The translations under genes were made by a program, and so were the position numbers. The notes beneath the pieces are model-generated. The model was not told the DNA's origin, ran no database searches, and saw only the letters and a program-made list of their open reading frames with translations. From an uncultured Mediterraneibacter sp. (lineage in GTDB: Bacteria > Bacillota > Clostridia > Lachnospirales > Lachnospiraceae), in assembly GCA_944381935.1 (NCBI GenBank), contig CALWMN010000006.1:62001-126000 (forward strand): DNA of 64,000 nucleotides, written 5' to 3'. Positions 44,083 to 53,359 of the stretch are shown here, piece by piece; position 1 is the first letter of the stretch; each line of letters begins with the position of its first letter.

Positions 44083-44379
44083 ATGCAAAACACAGTGGAA
44101 ATGCTGGATGAACTGCAGAACAGGGCGCTCAGTGATGAGGCCCTTAAGAAGAAATTCTTAAAAACGCGGGATGATGACGATGCCCTCGGGGCATTTTGCC
44201 AGGTGTGCCGCAGCCTGGGATATGAGATATATCCAATGGATATCGTGCAGGCAGGAGATGAATTTTATGCAACGATGAAGCGCAGTACGAATGGGGGAGG
44301 AGAAAACTCCCCGGTGCTGGACGGCGAGGATGATCTGTATGAGATGTTTATCGCCAGTCTGGAACAGAGCGGGGTGTGA
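44083..44379 (+). CDS. Small Nif11-like protein
   Basis: A 98-residue acidic protein whose N-terminal 60 residues resemble the Nif11 domain (SDEALKKKFLKTRDDDD, then LGAFCQVCRSLGYEI). Nif11 proteins include leaders of ribosomally made peptides. However, there is no GG cleavage site followed by a core peptide, and no modification or export gene nearby, so a RiPP precursor role is not supported. It sits in a run of small metabolic genes, 47 nt after the hydrolase. Confidence 0.5.
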   Translation: MQNTVEMLDELQNRALSDEALKKKFLKTRDDDDALGAFCQVCRSLGYEIYPMDIVQAGDEFYATMKRSTNGGGENSPVLDGEDDLYEMFIASLEQSGV

Positions 44380-44419
44380 TCCCTGTATCAGAGGCAAGAA
44401 AAGACAGGAGGCAGAGAAA

Positions 44420-44947
44420 ATGGAGGCAACACTGAAAGATTTAAAGACGAGAAGGAGTATACGTTCTTATAAGCCGGAACAGATCAAAGAGGAGGAGCTT
44501 GGAAAGATTCTGGAGGCAGGGACATATGCACCTACGGGAATGGGAAAACAGTCCCCGAAAATCGTTGTTGTACAGGATAAGGAGACGAGGGATCTTCTAT
44601 CCCGGCTGAACGCAAAGTATTTCCCGACCCAGACAGATGGGGATCCGTTCTACGGAGCCCCCACTGTTCTGGTGGTTCTGGCGTCTAAAGAACGGCCAAC
44701 CTGTGTGGAGGACGGAACCCTTGTCATGGGCAACCTTATGAATGCGGCCCACGCGGTGGGAGTAGGTTCCTGCTGGATCCACAGGGCGAGAGAAGTATTT
44801 GACTCTCCCGAGGGGAAAGAACTTTTGAGAAACTGGGGGATTGAAGGGGACTATATCGGTGTGGGGCACTGCATCCTCGGCTATCCGGAAGGAGAGATCC
44901 CTGAACCTAAGCCGAGAAAAGATGACTACATAGTATATGTAAGGTGA
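44420..44947 (+). CDS. Nitroreductase-family flavoprotein
   Basis: A 175-residue FMN-dependent nitroreductase-like enzyme. RRSIRSYKPEQI near residue 10 and APTGMGKQSP near residue 35 bind FMN, and a GVGHCILGYP loop lies near the end. The compact size is typical of the clostridial subgroup. ACAGGAGGCAG places the start at 44420. The physiological substrate is unknown. Confidence 0.9.
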   Translation: MEATLKDLKTRRSIRSYKPEQIKEEELGKILEAGTYAPTGMGKQSPKIVVVQDKETRDLLSRLNAKYFPTQTDGDPFYGAPTVLVVLASKERPTCVEDGTLVMGNLMNAAHAVGVGSCWIHRAREVFDSPEGKELLRNWGIEGDYIGVGHCILGYPEGEIPEPKPRKDDYIVYVR

Positions 44948-45048
44948 GTGAAGATGGAGGGGTTCCTTCGTGTGGGAGATGAAGGCGCTTTTGGGTCAGC
45001 CCTGCAGGGATGTGCGCGGTAATTATAATTTGGGGGCAGGTAAAAGGA

Positions 45049-45570
45049 ATGGAACGGGAGATTTTGATCGGGAGGGCACCCCGGGAGTCGTTAGAAGAGG
45101 CGGAACAGATCGTCAGGGCGGCAGAGAGACAGATGGCAGACAGAAGCTGGTTTGTGGCGGGGAGCCTGGAAGAATTTGACCGGTGGATGGAGAGGGGAAA
45201 GGGACTGCTCTATCTTGCCAGAGAGAAGGGCACCGGAAAGTGCGCAGCGATGTTTTTCGTCATTCTGCCGGGGATGGAACCGGAAAACCTGGGGTATGAT
45301 ATCGGCATGGGAAACGCAGGGCTTGAAAGGACAGCCCTCATGGATACGATCGCGGTTATGCCGGAATTTCGCGGACAGAGGCTTCAGTACCGTATGATGC
45401 AGAGGGTGGAGAGGGAGCTTAAAGAGATGGGGTACCGGCATCTGATGTGTACCGTTCATCCTGACAACAGGTTCAGCAGGGATAACGTGGAATGCCAGGG
45501 ATATCAGAAGGTGATGACGAAAGACAAATACGGAGGTTATTTAAGGGACATCTGGCTGAAGGAAATCTGA
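45049..45570 (+). CDS. GNAT-family N-acetyltransferase
   Basis: A 173-residue acetyltransferase. Motif A, the acetyl-CoA loop, appears as VMPEFRGQRLQYRMM near residue 103, with motif B as MCTVHPDNRFSRDNVECQGY. The upstream GLLYLAREKG strand fits motif C/D. A start at 45010 is possible, but AAAAGGA supports 45049. The acceptor is unknown; it stands after the nitroreductase without a clear operon boundary. Confidence 0.85.
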   Translation: MEREILIGRAPRESLEEAEQIVRAAERQMADRSWFVAGSLEEFDRWMERGKGLLYLAREKGTGKCAAMFFVILPGMEPENLGYDIGMGNAGLERTALMDTIAVMPEFRGQRLQYRMMQRVERELKEMGYRHLMCTVHPDNRFSRDNVECQGYQKVMTKDKYGGYLRDIWLKEI

Positions 45571-45615
45571 CAGTGCCAGCTTACTTTTGTCGCTTTCAAG
45601 TAACAAAGATTGCGA

Positions 45616-45645
45616 TTGACTAATCCTGCATGTATTTCCTAAAAT
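45616..45645 (+). promoter_or_regulatory. Promoter of the feoA-like gene
   Basis: TTGACT (45616-45621), an 18-bp spacer and TAAAAT (45640-45645), 20 nt before the start codon. Confidence 0.5.
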
Positions 45646-45664
45646 AGAGAAAAGGAGGGATACT

Positions 45665-45877
45665 ATGCAGGCGTTGTCAAAGGCAAAACCGGGTGAATGT
45701 TATACGATAAAGTGGATGTTCGGACTGCCGGATGTGGTGGAATACTTGCATAGCCATGATGTCAGGGAAGGCAGTACGATCCGGCTGATCCAGCGCTGCC
45801 GTGACAGTGTGCTCATAGGAGTGCAGGATATGAGATTCGTCATAGGGGACGAGATCGCGGATCGGATAAAAGTATGA
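45665..45877 (+). CDS. FeoA-domain small protein
   Basis: A 70-residue SH3-like FeoA domain (AKPGECYTIKWMFG at the front, MRFVIGDEIADRIKV at the end). FeoA domains assist the FeoB ferrous-iron transporter, but no feoB is adjacent, so this is a stand-alone copy. AAAGGAGGG precedes the ATG, and promoter and terminator frame it as a single-gene unit. Confidence 0.8.
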   Translation: MQALSKAKPGECYTIKWMFGLPDVVEYLHSHDVREGSTIRLIQRCRDSVLIGVQDMRFVIGDEIADRIKV

Positions 45878-45932
45878 CATAACCAACTCTTTCAGAACAG
45901 ACAGGGATTGGAAGTGCAGAGGAAGCTTTTGG

Positions 45933-45969
45933 GGGATTGCCGCATGGAGATGTGCGGCAATCCCTTTTT
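45933..45969 (+). terminator. Terminator of the feoA-like gene
   Basis: A 12-bp perfect stem, GGGATTGCCGCA (45933-45944) with 45953-45964, and a TTTTT tail. Confidence 0.92.
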
Positions 45970-46058
45970 CGGCAGTTTCTTAATTTTTCCTGAAATTGTG
46001 GCATATGGCAGTGAATGATGGTAAAATAAGGGTCAGTGGGAAGAAAGGAGACCGAGAC

Positions 46059-47309
46059 ATGGGAAGTTATATGGAGATGCTCGCGAAACTTGCGAAAGAG
46101 GCTTCAAGAGAAGCGGCGAAGCTTAGCACGGATGCCAAGAACAGCGGTCTTCTGGCTGTGGCGGACGAGCTGGTTGCACAGCAGGGACTGATTCTGGAGG
46201 AAAACAGAAAAGATGTGGAGGCGGCGCAGGCAAAAGGGACAAAACAATCCCTGGTTGACAGACTTGCGCTCACGGAGAAGAGAATTGCTGATATGGCTGA
46301 TGGATTAAGGCAGATTGCGGCTTTGGATGACCCGATCGGGGAGGTGCTGCGCATGAAGGTACGCCCCAATGGACTCAGGGTTGGGCAGAAGAGAGTTCCG
46401 CTCGGAGTGGTGGGCATCATCTATGAATCCCGTCCGAATGTAACGGCAGACGCTTTTGGTCTCTGTTTTAAGACGGGCAATGCGGCAATCCTCCGGGGCG
46501 GGAGCGATGCGATCAATTCCAACCTTGCCATTGTCCGGGCAGTGAAGGCGGGACTGCGCAAGGTGAGGCTTTCGCAGGATCTGATCCTGCTTGTGGAAGA
46601 TACGGGCAGGGAAGTGGTAAATGAGATGATGAAGATGCATGGCTGGATCGATGTGCTGATTCCCAGGGGAGGGGCAGGGCTGATCGCGAATGTGGTGGAG
46701 AACAGTACGGTTCCTGTGATCGAGACAGGGACGGGGAACTGCCATATCTATGTGGATGCCTCGGCGGATATTTCAATGGCGGCAGATATCGTGGAAAATG
46801 CCAAGACACAGAGGATGGGCGTGTGCAACGCCTGTGAGTCTCTGGTCGTCCATTCCGGCATCATTGACGAAGCGCTGCCCCGCATTGTGAGGAAGCTGAA
46901 AGCGCATGGCGTGGAGATCAGAGGCGACGAGAGGGCGCAGGCTGTCAGTCCCAAGGTCATCCCGGCATCTGAGGAAGACTGGGGAACGGAGTATCTGGAC
47001 GCGGTCATTTCGGTGAAGACTGTGGACAGCATCGATGAGGCAATCGGGCATATCAACCGGTATAATACAGGACATTCCGAGTCTATCATAACAAAGGACT
47101 ATGGCAATGCGTTAAAGTTCCAGGACGAGATTGATGCGGCAGCCGTATATGTGAACGCGTCGACAAGATTTACGGACGGATTTGAGTTCGGATTTGGTGC
47201 TGAGATCGGGATCAGTACCCAGAAGCTGCATGCAAGGGGACCGATGGGTCTGGAAGCGCTGACGACAACGAAATATATCATTTTCGGAAACGGACAGATC
47301 AGAAAGTAG
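46059..47309 (+). CDS. proA: Gamma-glutamyl phosphate reductase
   Basis: A 416-residue NADPH-dependent enzyme that makes glutamate-5-semialdehyde for proline. The catalytic Cys256 lies in MGVCNACES, and GGSDAINSN and ETGTGNCH are further family blocks. The frame opens at 45996, but AAAGGAGACC supports 46059. proB, which is usually adjacent, is absent here. A terminator follows. Confidence 0.96.
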   Translation: MGSYMEMLAKLAKEASREAAKLSTDAKNSGLLAVADELVAQQGLILEENRKDVEAAQAKGTKQSLVDRLALTEKRIADMADGLRQIAALDDPIGEVLRMKVRPNGLRVGQKRVPLGVVGIIYESRPNVTADAFGLCFKTGNAAILRGGSDAINSNLAIVRAVKAGLRKVRLSQDLILLVEDTGREVVNEMMKMHGWIDVLIPRGGAGLIANVVENSTVPVIETGTGNCHIYVDASADISMAADIVENAKTQRMGVCNACESLVVHSGIIDEALPRIVRKLKAHGVEIRGDERAQAVSPKVIPASEEDWGTEYLDAVISVKTVDSIDEAIGHINRYNTGHSESIITKDYGNALKFQDEIDAAAVYVNASTRFTDGFEFGFGAEIGISTQKLHARGPMGLEALTTTKYIIFGNGQIRK

Positions 47310-47329
47310 AGAGAGCAAAAGAGCAAAGA

Positions 47330-47384
47330 AGAACTCTTCACATGACTTCTGCAGGGAAGCGGAGTCTGGGAAGGGTTCTTTTTT
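47330..47384 (+). terminator. Terminator of proA
   Basis: AGAACTCTTC (47330-47339) pairs with 47370-47379, with one G-T pair; an inner CTTC/GAAG helix is possible. A run of six T follows. Confidence 0.75.
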
Positions 47385-47472
47385 GCGGCCGGACAGGGGC
47401 GGCAGCGGATTTGTCTTTGTAATAGCTGAGAAGAAAAAGGTCGATGGAAAAAGAAGCCTGAGAAAATTCTTG

Positions 47473-47507
47473 TTGCATAATATGCAGAAAAGATGTATGA
47501 TTATGCA
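47473..47507 (+). promoter_or_regulatory. argC operon promoter with two ArgR-type boxes
   Basis: TTGCAT (47473-47478), a 17-bp spacer and TATGAT (47496-47501) form the promoter. The palindrome TGCAT-AAT-ATGCA (47474-47486) covers -35 and TGTAT-GATT-ATGCA (47494-47507) covers -10, 20 bp apart. The same design is seen before argG. Arginine-dependent repression is inferred; no argR is in the window. Confidence 0.78.
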
Positions 47508-47595
47508 AGTAATAGATAAGAGAAACACTTTACTTCTCAGGAATTGTGGTATATGATTATCAGAGGATTTGATCCGGGAAAGGATGGAGGAGAGA

Positions 47596-48636
47596 ATGAT
47601 TAAGGTTGGAATCATCGGAGCTACCGGCTACGCAGGCGGCGAGCTTGTGAGAATATTGACAGGACATAAAGATGCAGAAATTAAATGGTATGGATCAAGG
47701 AGCTATATCGACAAAAAATATGCAGATGTATACCGGAATATGTTCCAGATCGTGGATGCGGTCTGCATGGACGATAATATGGAAGAGCTGTCATCCCAGG
47801 TGGACGTGATCTTTACAGCGACTCCCCAGGGACTGTGCGCTTCCCTTGTGAGCGAAGAGATCCTTTCCAGGACGAAGATCATAGACTTGAGCGCAGATTT
47901 CCGTTTGAAGGATGTCGCGGTATATGAAGAGTGGTATAAAATTCAGCACAAGGCTCCGCAGTTTATCGGAGAGGCCGTTTACGGACTGTGTGAAGTGAAC
48001 CGGGAGGATATCAGGAAGGCGCGGCTTGTGGCAAATCCCGGATGCTATACCACATGTTCGATTCTGACGGCGTATCCGCTGGCAAAGGAAGGACTGATCG
48101 ATCTGGATACCCTGATCATCGATGCAAAATCAGGGACGTCAGGCGCAGGGCGGGGGGCAAAACTGCCTAACCTTTACTGTGAGGTAAATGAAAATATCAA
48201 AGCGTACGGCGTTGCAAGCCACCGGCATACGCCGGAGATCGAGGAACAGCTCGGCTACGCGGCAGGAGAAAAAGTGGTGCTTAACTTTACACCCCACCTT
48301 ATCCCCATGAACAGAGGGATTCTGGCAACAGAATACGCAAAACTGACAAAAGACATAAGCTGGGAAGAAGTCAAAGCTGTCTATGACAAATATTATGCTG
48401 ATGAAACATTTGTGCGCGTACTGGAAAAAGATATCTGTCCGGAGACAAAATGGGTGGAAGGAAGCAATTTCGTGGACATCGGGTTTAAGATCGATACAAG
48501 GACCGGGAGGATCATTATGATGGGTGCGATTGATAACCTGGTAAAAGGCGCGGCTGGACAGGCTGTCCAGAATATGAACCTGCTGTTCGGACTGGAGGAA
48601 AATGAAGGTCTGGATCTGGTTCCGATGTTCCCGTAA
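47596..48636 (+). CDS. argC: N-acetyl-gamma-glutamyl-phosphate reductase
   Basis: A 346-residue NADPH-dependent reductase, third step of arginine synthesis. The Rossmann loop IGATGYAGGEL is at residues 7-17 and the catalytic Cys150 is in NPGCYTT. HRHTPEIEEQ is conserved near residue 210. GGAGGAGAG places the start at 47596. It leads the argC-GNAT-argJ-argB-argD series. A hairpin-repeat element begins 3 bp after its stop. Confidence 0.97.
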   Translation: MIKVGIIGATGYAGGELVRILTGHKDAEIKWYGSRSYIDKKYADVYRNMFQIVDAVCMDDNMEELSSQVDVIFTATPQGLCASLVSEEILSRTKIIDLSADFRLKDVAVYEEWYKIQHKAPQFIGEAVYGLCEVNREDIRKARLVANPGCYTTCSILTAYPLAKEGLIDLDTLIIDAKSGTSGAGRGAKLPNLYCEVNENIKAYGVASHRHTPEIEEQLGYAAGEKVVLNFTPHLIPMNRGILATEYAKLTKDISWEEVKAVYDKYYADETFVRVLEKDICPETKWVEGSNFVDIGFKIDTRTGRIIMMGAIDNLVKGAAGQAVQNMNLLFGLEENEGLDLVPMFP

Positions 48637-48638
48637 TC

Positions 48639-48782
48639 GCAATCGGGGACGTAGTGGAATTTAATTCTACTACGTCCCCGATTGCAGACCGGTATGTCCC
48701 AAATTGAAATTCACTGTGTCCCAAAATGCAGGCCAGTGTGTCCCAAATTGACATCCGGCGTGTCCCGAAATGTTTTTTGTAT
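48639..48782 (+). repeat. Dispersed hairpin/22-bp repeat element, copy B
   Basis: A long inverted repeat (23-bp arms, 48639-48661 and 48663-48685, one G-T mismatch) contains GGGGACGTAGT/ACTACGTCCCC. From its right arm (CGTCCC at 48673) TGTCCC recurs at 48695, 48717, 48739 and 48761, exactly every 22 bp, with consensus TGTCCCAAATTGA plus a variable remainder. It fills the space between argC and the GNAT gene. Confidence 0.9.
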
Positions 48783-48817
48783 GAACTTAGAGCAGAAGAA
48801 TGGAGTTGTTTTTTGCA

Positions 48818-49264
48818 ATGATACGTGTTATGACGATAGAGGATTATGATGGAGTATATGCCCTGTGGAAGAAGATAAAGGGATTTGGCATACGCAGTAT
48901 TGACGATTCAAGGGAGGGTGTGGACCGCTTCCTTAAGAGGAATCCCACGACCAGCGTAGTTGCAGTCGAGAATGGGAGAATCGTGGGAAGCATTTTATGC
49001 GGGCATGACGGCAGACGGGGATGCCTGTACCATGTCTGCGTTGATGAGGCATATCGGCGGCGAGGGATTGGGAAAGATATGGTTGTCCATGCAATGAAGG
49101 CTCTAAAGGAAGAAAAGATCAATAAAGTGTCACTGATTGCATTTACAAAAAATGATATTGGAAATGCGTTCTGGAATACGATCGGCTGGACAGAACGCCT
49201 GGATCTGAATTATTATGATTTTACTTTAAATGAAGAAAATATTACGGCATTTAATGAGCAGTGA
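48818..49264 (+). CDS. GNAT N-acetyltransferase inside the arginine operon
   Basis: A 148-residue GNAT acetyltransferase. Motif A is VDEAYRRRGIGKDMV near residue 80, and motif B ends in FWNTIGWTERLD near residue 125. GGAG at 48802 fits the ATG at 48818; a start at 48800 is the alternative. Its place between argC and argJ suggests a link to acetylated arginine intermediates, such as N-acetylglutamate formation. ArgJ can also make this, so redundancy or another substrate is possible. Confidence 0.82.
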   Translation: MIRVMTIEDYDGVYALWKKIKGFGIRSIDDSREGVDRFLKRNPTTSVVAVENGRIVGSILCGHDGRRGCLYHVCVDEAYRRRGIGKDMVVHAMKALKEEKINKVSLIAFTKNDIGNAFWNTIGWTERLDLNYYDFTLNEENITAFNEQ

Positions 49265-49291
49265 AGGAAAGCTTACAGGAGAAGGGAAGAG

Positions 49292-50521
49292 ATGAAAATG
49301 GAGACGATTAAAGGAGGCGTAACTGCGGCGAAGGGATTTCAGGCGGCCGCTGCTGTGGCAGGAATTAAGTATCAGGGGAGAACTGATATGGCGCTCATTT
49401 ACAGCGAAAAACCATGTAAAACGGCAGGGACTTTTACAACAAATGTTGTGAAAGCGGCGCCTGTAAAATGGGACAGAACTATTGTAGAGAAAAGAATAAA
49501 ATCTCAGGCTGTTATCGTAAATTCCGGAATTGCCAATGCCTGTACCGGCGATGAGGGGATGGCATATTGCAGGGAAACGGCGCGCGAAGCGTCAAAAGCA
49601 CTCGGAATTGAGGAGCATGGCGTACTGGTTGGTTCCACAGGTGTAATCGGGATGCAGCTTCCCATAGAGAAAGTGAAAAATGGCATCAGGATGCTGGCGT
49701 CAGGCAGGAAAGCAGATATCGAAAGCGGAACAGAGGCAGCGAAAGCGATTATGACTACGGACACTGTGGAAAAGCAGGCGGCCGTCAAGATTGAAATTGC
49801 GGGAAAAACCGTGACGATCGGCGGCATGGCGAAAGGATCCGGCATGATCCATCCAAATATGTGCACGATGCTGGCATTTATTACAACGGATGCCAAGATT
49901 TCAAAGAAAGCGCTCCAAAAAGCACTCAGCGCAGATGTAGAAGATACCTACAATATGATTTCCGTGGATGGCGACACATCCACGAACGACACCGTTCTCC
50001 TTCTTGCCAACGGGATGGCAGGAAATAAAAAAATTAAATGCGGTACGCCGGAATTTGAACAGTTTCAGAAAGCCCTTCATTATGTAAATGAAACACTGGC
50101 AAAAAAAATGGCAGGGGACGGAGAAGGAGCGACAGCTCTGTTTGAGGCAAAAATCATCGGGGCATCCACGAAAGAACAGGCAAAAATTCTTGCAAAATCA
50201 ATTGTATGCTCAAATCTGACGAAAGCGGCGATCGCCGGACATGATGCAAATTGGGGAAGAATCTTATGCGCAATGGGATACTCAGGTGTTGAATTTAATC
50301 CCGAAAAAGTGGATCTTCACTTTAAAAGCGCTGCCGGGGAATTAAAAATTATTGAAAATGGAACGGCAGTGGATTACAGCGAAGAAAAGGCGACAGAAAT
50401 TCTGTCAGAGCCGGAAGTGACAGTGATTGCAGATATAAAAGAGGGGACAGAGACAGCATCAGCCTGGGGGTGCGACCTGACACATGGATACATTGAAATA
50501 AACGCAGATTACAGAAGCTGA
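49292..50521 (+). CDS. argJ: Glutamate N-acetyltransferase / ornithine acetyltransferase
   Basis: A 409-residue member of the ArgJ family, which recycles acetyl from N-acetylornithine to glutamate. The self-cleavage site KGSGMIHPNMC/TML places the nucleophile at Thr192. The GSTGVIGMQLP oxyanion region is near residue 113. AGAAGGGAAGAG precedes the ATG. The second copy of the repeat in this operon starts about 20 bp after its stop. Confidence 0.96.
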   Translation: MKMETIKGGVTAAKGFQAAAAVAGIKYQGRTDMALIYSEKPCKTAGTFTTNVVKAAPVKWDRTIVEKRIKSQAVIVNSGIANACTGDEGMAYCRETAREASKALGIEEHGVLVGSTGVIGMQLPIEKVKNGIRMLASGRKADIESGTEAAKAIMTTDTVEKQAAVKIEIAGKTVTIGGMAKGSGMIHPNMCTMLAFITTDAKISKKALQKALSADVEDTYNMISVDGDTSTNDTVLLLANGMAGNKKIKCGTPEFEQFQKALHYVNETLAKKMAGDGEGATALFEAKIIGASTKEQAKILAKSIVCSNLTKAAIAGHDANWGRILCAMGYSGVEFNPEKVDLHFKSAAGELKIIENGTAVDYSEEKATEILSEPEVTVIADIKEGTETASAWGCDLTHGYIEINADYRS

Positions 50522-50540
50522 CAGATAAAAAAATCAAAAA

Positions 50541-50620
50541 GGGACAGGGCAAAATTCAATTTGGGACACACTGAAGCTCCTTTTGGGACGTAGTGAAATT
50601 GAATTTTACTACGTCCCAAA
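50541..50620 (-). repeat. Dispersed hairpin/22-bp repeat element, copy C (inverted)
   Basis: The same element in opposite orientation. GGGACA occurs at 50541 and 50563 and GGGACG at 50585, 22 bp apart. The hairpin has 19-bp arms (50582-50600 and 50602-50620, one G-T pair). It fills the argJ-argB gap and ends at the argB ribosome-binding site. Confidence 0.88.
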
Positions 50621-50631
50621 GGAGGTATAAT

Positions 50632-51534
50632 ATGAACAAGAATATGCAGCAATATCTGGACAAGGCACAGGTTCTGATTGAGGCGCTGCCCTATATCCAG
50701 CGTTTTAACCGTAAGATTATCGTTGTGAAATATGGCGGCAGTGTCATGGTGGACGATAATCTGAAGAAGCAGGTGATCGAGGATGTGACACTTCTTAAGC
50801 TTGTAGGTTTCAAACCTATTATCGTGCACGGCGGCGGCAAGGAGATCAGCCGCTGGGTCGGCAAGGTCGGTATGGAACCTCAGTTTATCAATGGCCTCAG
50901 GGTGACGGATGAGGATACGATGGAGATTGCTGAGATGGTGCTTGGGAAGGTGAATAAAAGCCTTGTGCAGCTTGTGGAGGAGCTCGGAGTCCGTGCCATA
51001 GGTATCAGTGGAAAAGACGGGGCGCTCCTGCGGGTGGAGAAAAAGTATTCCGACGGTCAGGATATCGGATATGTGGGAGAGATTAAAAGTGTAAATGCCC
51101 GGATCTTATACGATCTTCTGGAAAAGGATTTTCTGCCGATCGTATGTCCGATCGGGCTGGATGACGACTACCATACATACAATATCAATGCAGATGATGC
51201 AGCATGTGCTATTGCACGCGCAGTGAAAGCGGAAAAGCTGGCGTTCCTGACGGATATTGAAGGCGTCTATAAAGACCCGGATGATCCGGAGACCCTGATT
51301 TCTGAGCTGTGGGCAGACGAGGCGAGGAAGCTGATGGAGGGCGGATACATCGGCGGAGGCATGCTCCCGAAGCTGGCAAACTGCATTGACGCAATTGAGA
51401 ACGGCGTGTCCCGCGTCCATATCCTGGACGGGCGTATTCCGCACTGCCTGCTCCTTGAGATCTTTACGAACAGGGGAATCGGAACCGCCATATTAAACAG
51501 TGAAGAAAGCAGGTATTATCATGGTGAACAATGA
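50632..51534 (+). CDS. argB: Acetylglutamate kinase
   Basis: A 300-residue amino acid kinase that phosphorylates N-acetylglutamate. VVKYGGSVM near residue 28 is the phosphate loop, [10 protein letters not shown] near residue 63 the substrate loop, and [14 protein letters not shown] lies near residue 244. AAAGGAGG, which abuts the end of repeat copy C, sets the start at 50632. It overlaps argD by 14 nt. Confidence 0.97.
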   Translation: MNKNMQQYLDKAQVLIEALPYIQRFNRKIIVVKYGGSVMVDDNLKKQVIEDVTLLKLVGFKPIIVHGGGKEISRWVGKVGMEPQFINGLRVTDEDTMEIAEMVLGKVNKSLVQLVEELGVRAIGISGKDGALLRVEKKYSDGQDIGYVGEIKSVNARILYDLLEKDFLPIVCPIGLDDDYHTYNINADDAACAIARAVKAEKLAFLTDIEGVYKDPDDPETLISELWADEARKLMEGGYIGGGMLPKLANCIDAIENGVSRVHILDGRIPHCLLLEIFTNRGIGTAILNSEESRYYHGEQ

Positions 51535-52702
51535 GATAAAAGCAGCGGAAGAAAATCTGATACATGTATACAACCGGTTCCCCGTTGTGCTGGACCACGG
51601 GGAAGGGATGTATCTCTATGGCACGGACGGAAAAGAGTACCTCGACTTCGCGGCAGGTTTTGCCGTTACAGGGCTTGGATACGATAACCAGGAACTGAAG
51701 GACGCCCTGAAGGCCCAGATTGACAAGCTGTGCCATATTTCCAATCTCTATTATCATGAGAGCTGCGGGGAAGCGGCAAGGGCGTTAAACCGCGTCTCCG
51801 GAATGGACAGAGTGTTTTTCACGAACAGCGGGAGCGAGGCGGTTGAGGGAGCCTTAAAGGCGGCCAGAAGATACGCCTTCACAAAAAAGACCGGACGGTA
51901 TGAGTTTATTGCCATGAAAAACTCTTTCCACGGGAGAAGTTTTGGCGCTGTGTCAGTAACCGGGCACGATGCCTACAGGGAGCCGTTTGAACCCGTCCTG
52001 CCCGGGGTGAAATTTGCAGAGTTTAACAACCTGGACAGTGTACGGGAGCTTGTAAATGACAGGACCTGCGCGATTATTCTGGAGCCTCTTCAGGGAGAAG
52101 GTGGAATCAACCTTGCGACACAGGAATTTATGGAAGGAATCCGTCGGATTTGTGATGAAAACGGACTGCTTATGATCTGTGATGAGATCCAGTGCGGCAT
52201 GGGAAGGACAGGCAGCATGTTTGCATGGCAGGGGTTTGGCGTAAAGCCGGATATTCTCACAATGGCAAAGGCGATCGGAAACGGGATCCCGGCAGGGGCA
52301 TTTGCGATGACAGAGCATGTGGCGGAATATTCCCTGAAACCCGGGGATCATGGGGCAACCTACGGCGGAAACCCGCTGGCGTGCACGGCAGTGAGAAAAG
52401 TGATCGAAATCTTTGAGAGGGAAGATATCGTAGGCCATGTAAACCGGGTGGCGCCATACCTGACAAGGCGGCTTGACGAGCTGATGTCTGATACGGACTG
52501 CGTGATCGAACGCAGAGGAAAAGGACTGATGCAGGGGATCGTGCTGACAAAGCCGGCTGCAGAGGTCAATAGCAGGGCGGTCGAGGAGGGACTGCTCGTG
52601 ATACAAGCACAGGGAAATGTGCTGCGTTTTGTCCCGCCGCTGATCGTGGAAGAAAAGCATATTGATGAAATGATCGGGAAAATAAAGCGGGCGCTGGCAT
52701 AA
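51521..52702 (+). CDS. argD: Acetylornithine aminotransferase
   Basis: A 393-residue class III PLP-dependent transaminase. The Schiff-base Lys250 is in TMAKAIGNG, the cofactor Asp is in ICDEIQCG, and [12 protein letters not shown] lies near residue 105. It overlaps argB and is probably translationally coupled. It ends the arginine series. argF, carbamoyl-phosphate synthase and argH are not in the window. Confidence 0.96.
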   Translation: MVNNEIKAAEENLIHVYNRFPVVLDHGEGMYLYGTDGKEYLDFAAGFAVTGLGYDNQELKDALKAQIDKLCHISNLYYHESCGEAARALNRVSGMDRVFFTNSGSEAVEGALKAARRYAFTKKTGRYEFIAMKNSFHGRSFGAVSVTGHDAYREPFEPVLPGVKFAEFNNLDSVRELVNDRTCAIILEPLQGEGGINLATQEFMEGIRRICDENGLLMICDEIQCGMGRTGSMFAWQGFGVKPDILTMAKAIGNGIPAGAFAMTEHVAEYSLKPGDHGATYGGNPLACTAVRKVIEIFEREDIVGHVNRVAPYLTRRLDELMSDTDCVIERRGKGLMQGIVLTKPAAEVNSRAVEEGLLVIQAQGNVLRFVPPLIVEEKHIDEMIGKIKRALA

Positions 52703-52784
52703 AGCGGTCCCTTATCAGAATAAGAAACCAGTCATCGGACATACTATCAGAGTAGCCGGCATATACTGCATGGAGGTAAAAAGG

Positions 52785-53216
52785 ATGATTGGTTTTTTTA
52801 TTGCACTTTTATCAGGAGCACTGATGAGCGTCCAGGGAGTATTCAACACACAGGTGACGAAGACGACCGGAGTGTGGGTCAGCAACGGATGGGTTCAGCT
52901 GTCTGCCCTTGCAGTTTGTCTTGTGGTCTGGTTTTTTACGGGACGCGACAGTATAACAGCGATTGCAAAAGTGGAACCCAAATATATGCTGCTTGGAGGT
53001 GTGATCGGAGCAGGGATTACCTGGACGGTAATTAAAAGCATCGACGCGCTGGGACCGGCGAAGTCCGCCCTCCTGATCGTGATCGCACAGCTTGCCGTGT
53101 CTTATCTGATCGAGCTGTTCGGCATGTTCGGAATGGAGAAAGAGCCGTTTGACTGGCGCAAGCTGGGAGGGCTTGTCCTGGCAGTGATCGGGTTCACAAT
53201 CTTTCAATGGGAGTAA
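52785..53216 (+). CDS. YdcZ/DUF606-type small DMT transporter
   Basis: A 143-residue hydrophobic protein with five helices (about 1-20, 30-48, 63-80, 88-108 and 120-140). It matches the DUF606/YdcZ half-length group of the drug/metabolite transporter superfamily, including the early GALMSVQGVFNTQ block. GGAGGT sets the start at 52785. Half-size members normally pair or dimerise; the substrate is unknown. Confidence 0.85.
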   Translation: MIGFFIALLSGALMSVQGVFNTQVTKTTGVWVSNGWVQLSALAVCLVVWFFTGRDSITAIAKVEPKYMLLGGVIGAGITWTVIKSIDALGPAKSALLIVIAQLAVSYLIELFGMFGMEKEPFDWRKLGGLVLAVIGFTIFQWE

Positions 53217-53274
53217 AATGCTGTAATAATCCTGTAATAAAAGTTCAAATTTGTAACAAAGGCGTAAATGTCTA

Positions 53275-53351
53275 TTGTATTTTATAGAAAAATTCGTTAC
53301 AATGTTACTGTCCGGTAAACAGGGGTATTCTCACAGCCTGAGAACTGTGAG
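53275..53351 (+). promoter_or_regulatory. comEA promoter and leader hairpin
   Basis: TTGTAT (53275-53280), a 17-bp spacer and TACAAT (53298-53303) form the promoter. A hairpin, CTCACAG (53330-53336) with CTGTGAG (53345-53351), ends within the GAGGAAG ribosome site. It could mask translation initiation of comEA. Confidence 0.55.
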
Positions 53352-53359
53352 GAAGATGG

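Noticed and set aside
44083..44379. A RiPP (Nif11 leader) biosynthetic locus
   Set aside because: No maturation, protease or export genes within several kb, and no Gly-Gly site followed by a core peptide.
48639..48685. Simple terminator after argC
   Set aside because: The hairpin lacks a T run, and the same sequence occurs in inverted orientation elsewhere, so it is treated as a repeat; a terminating effect is not excluded.
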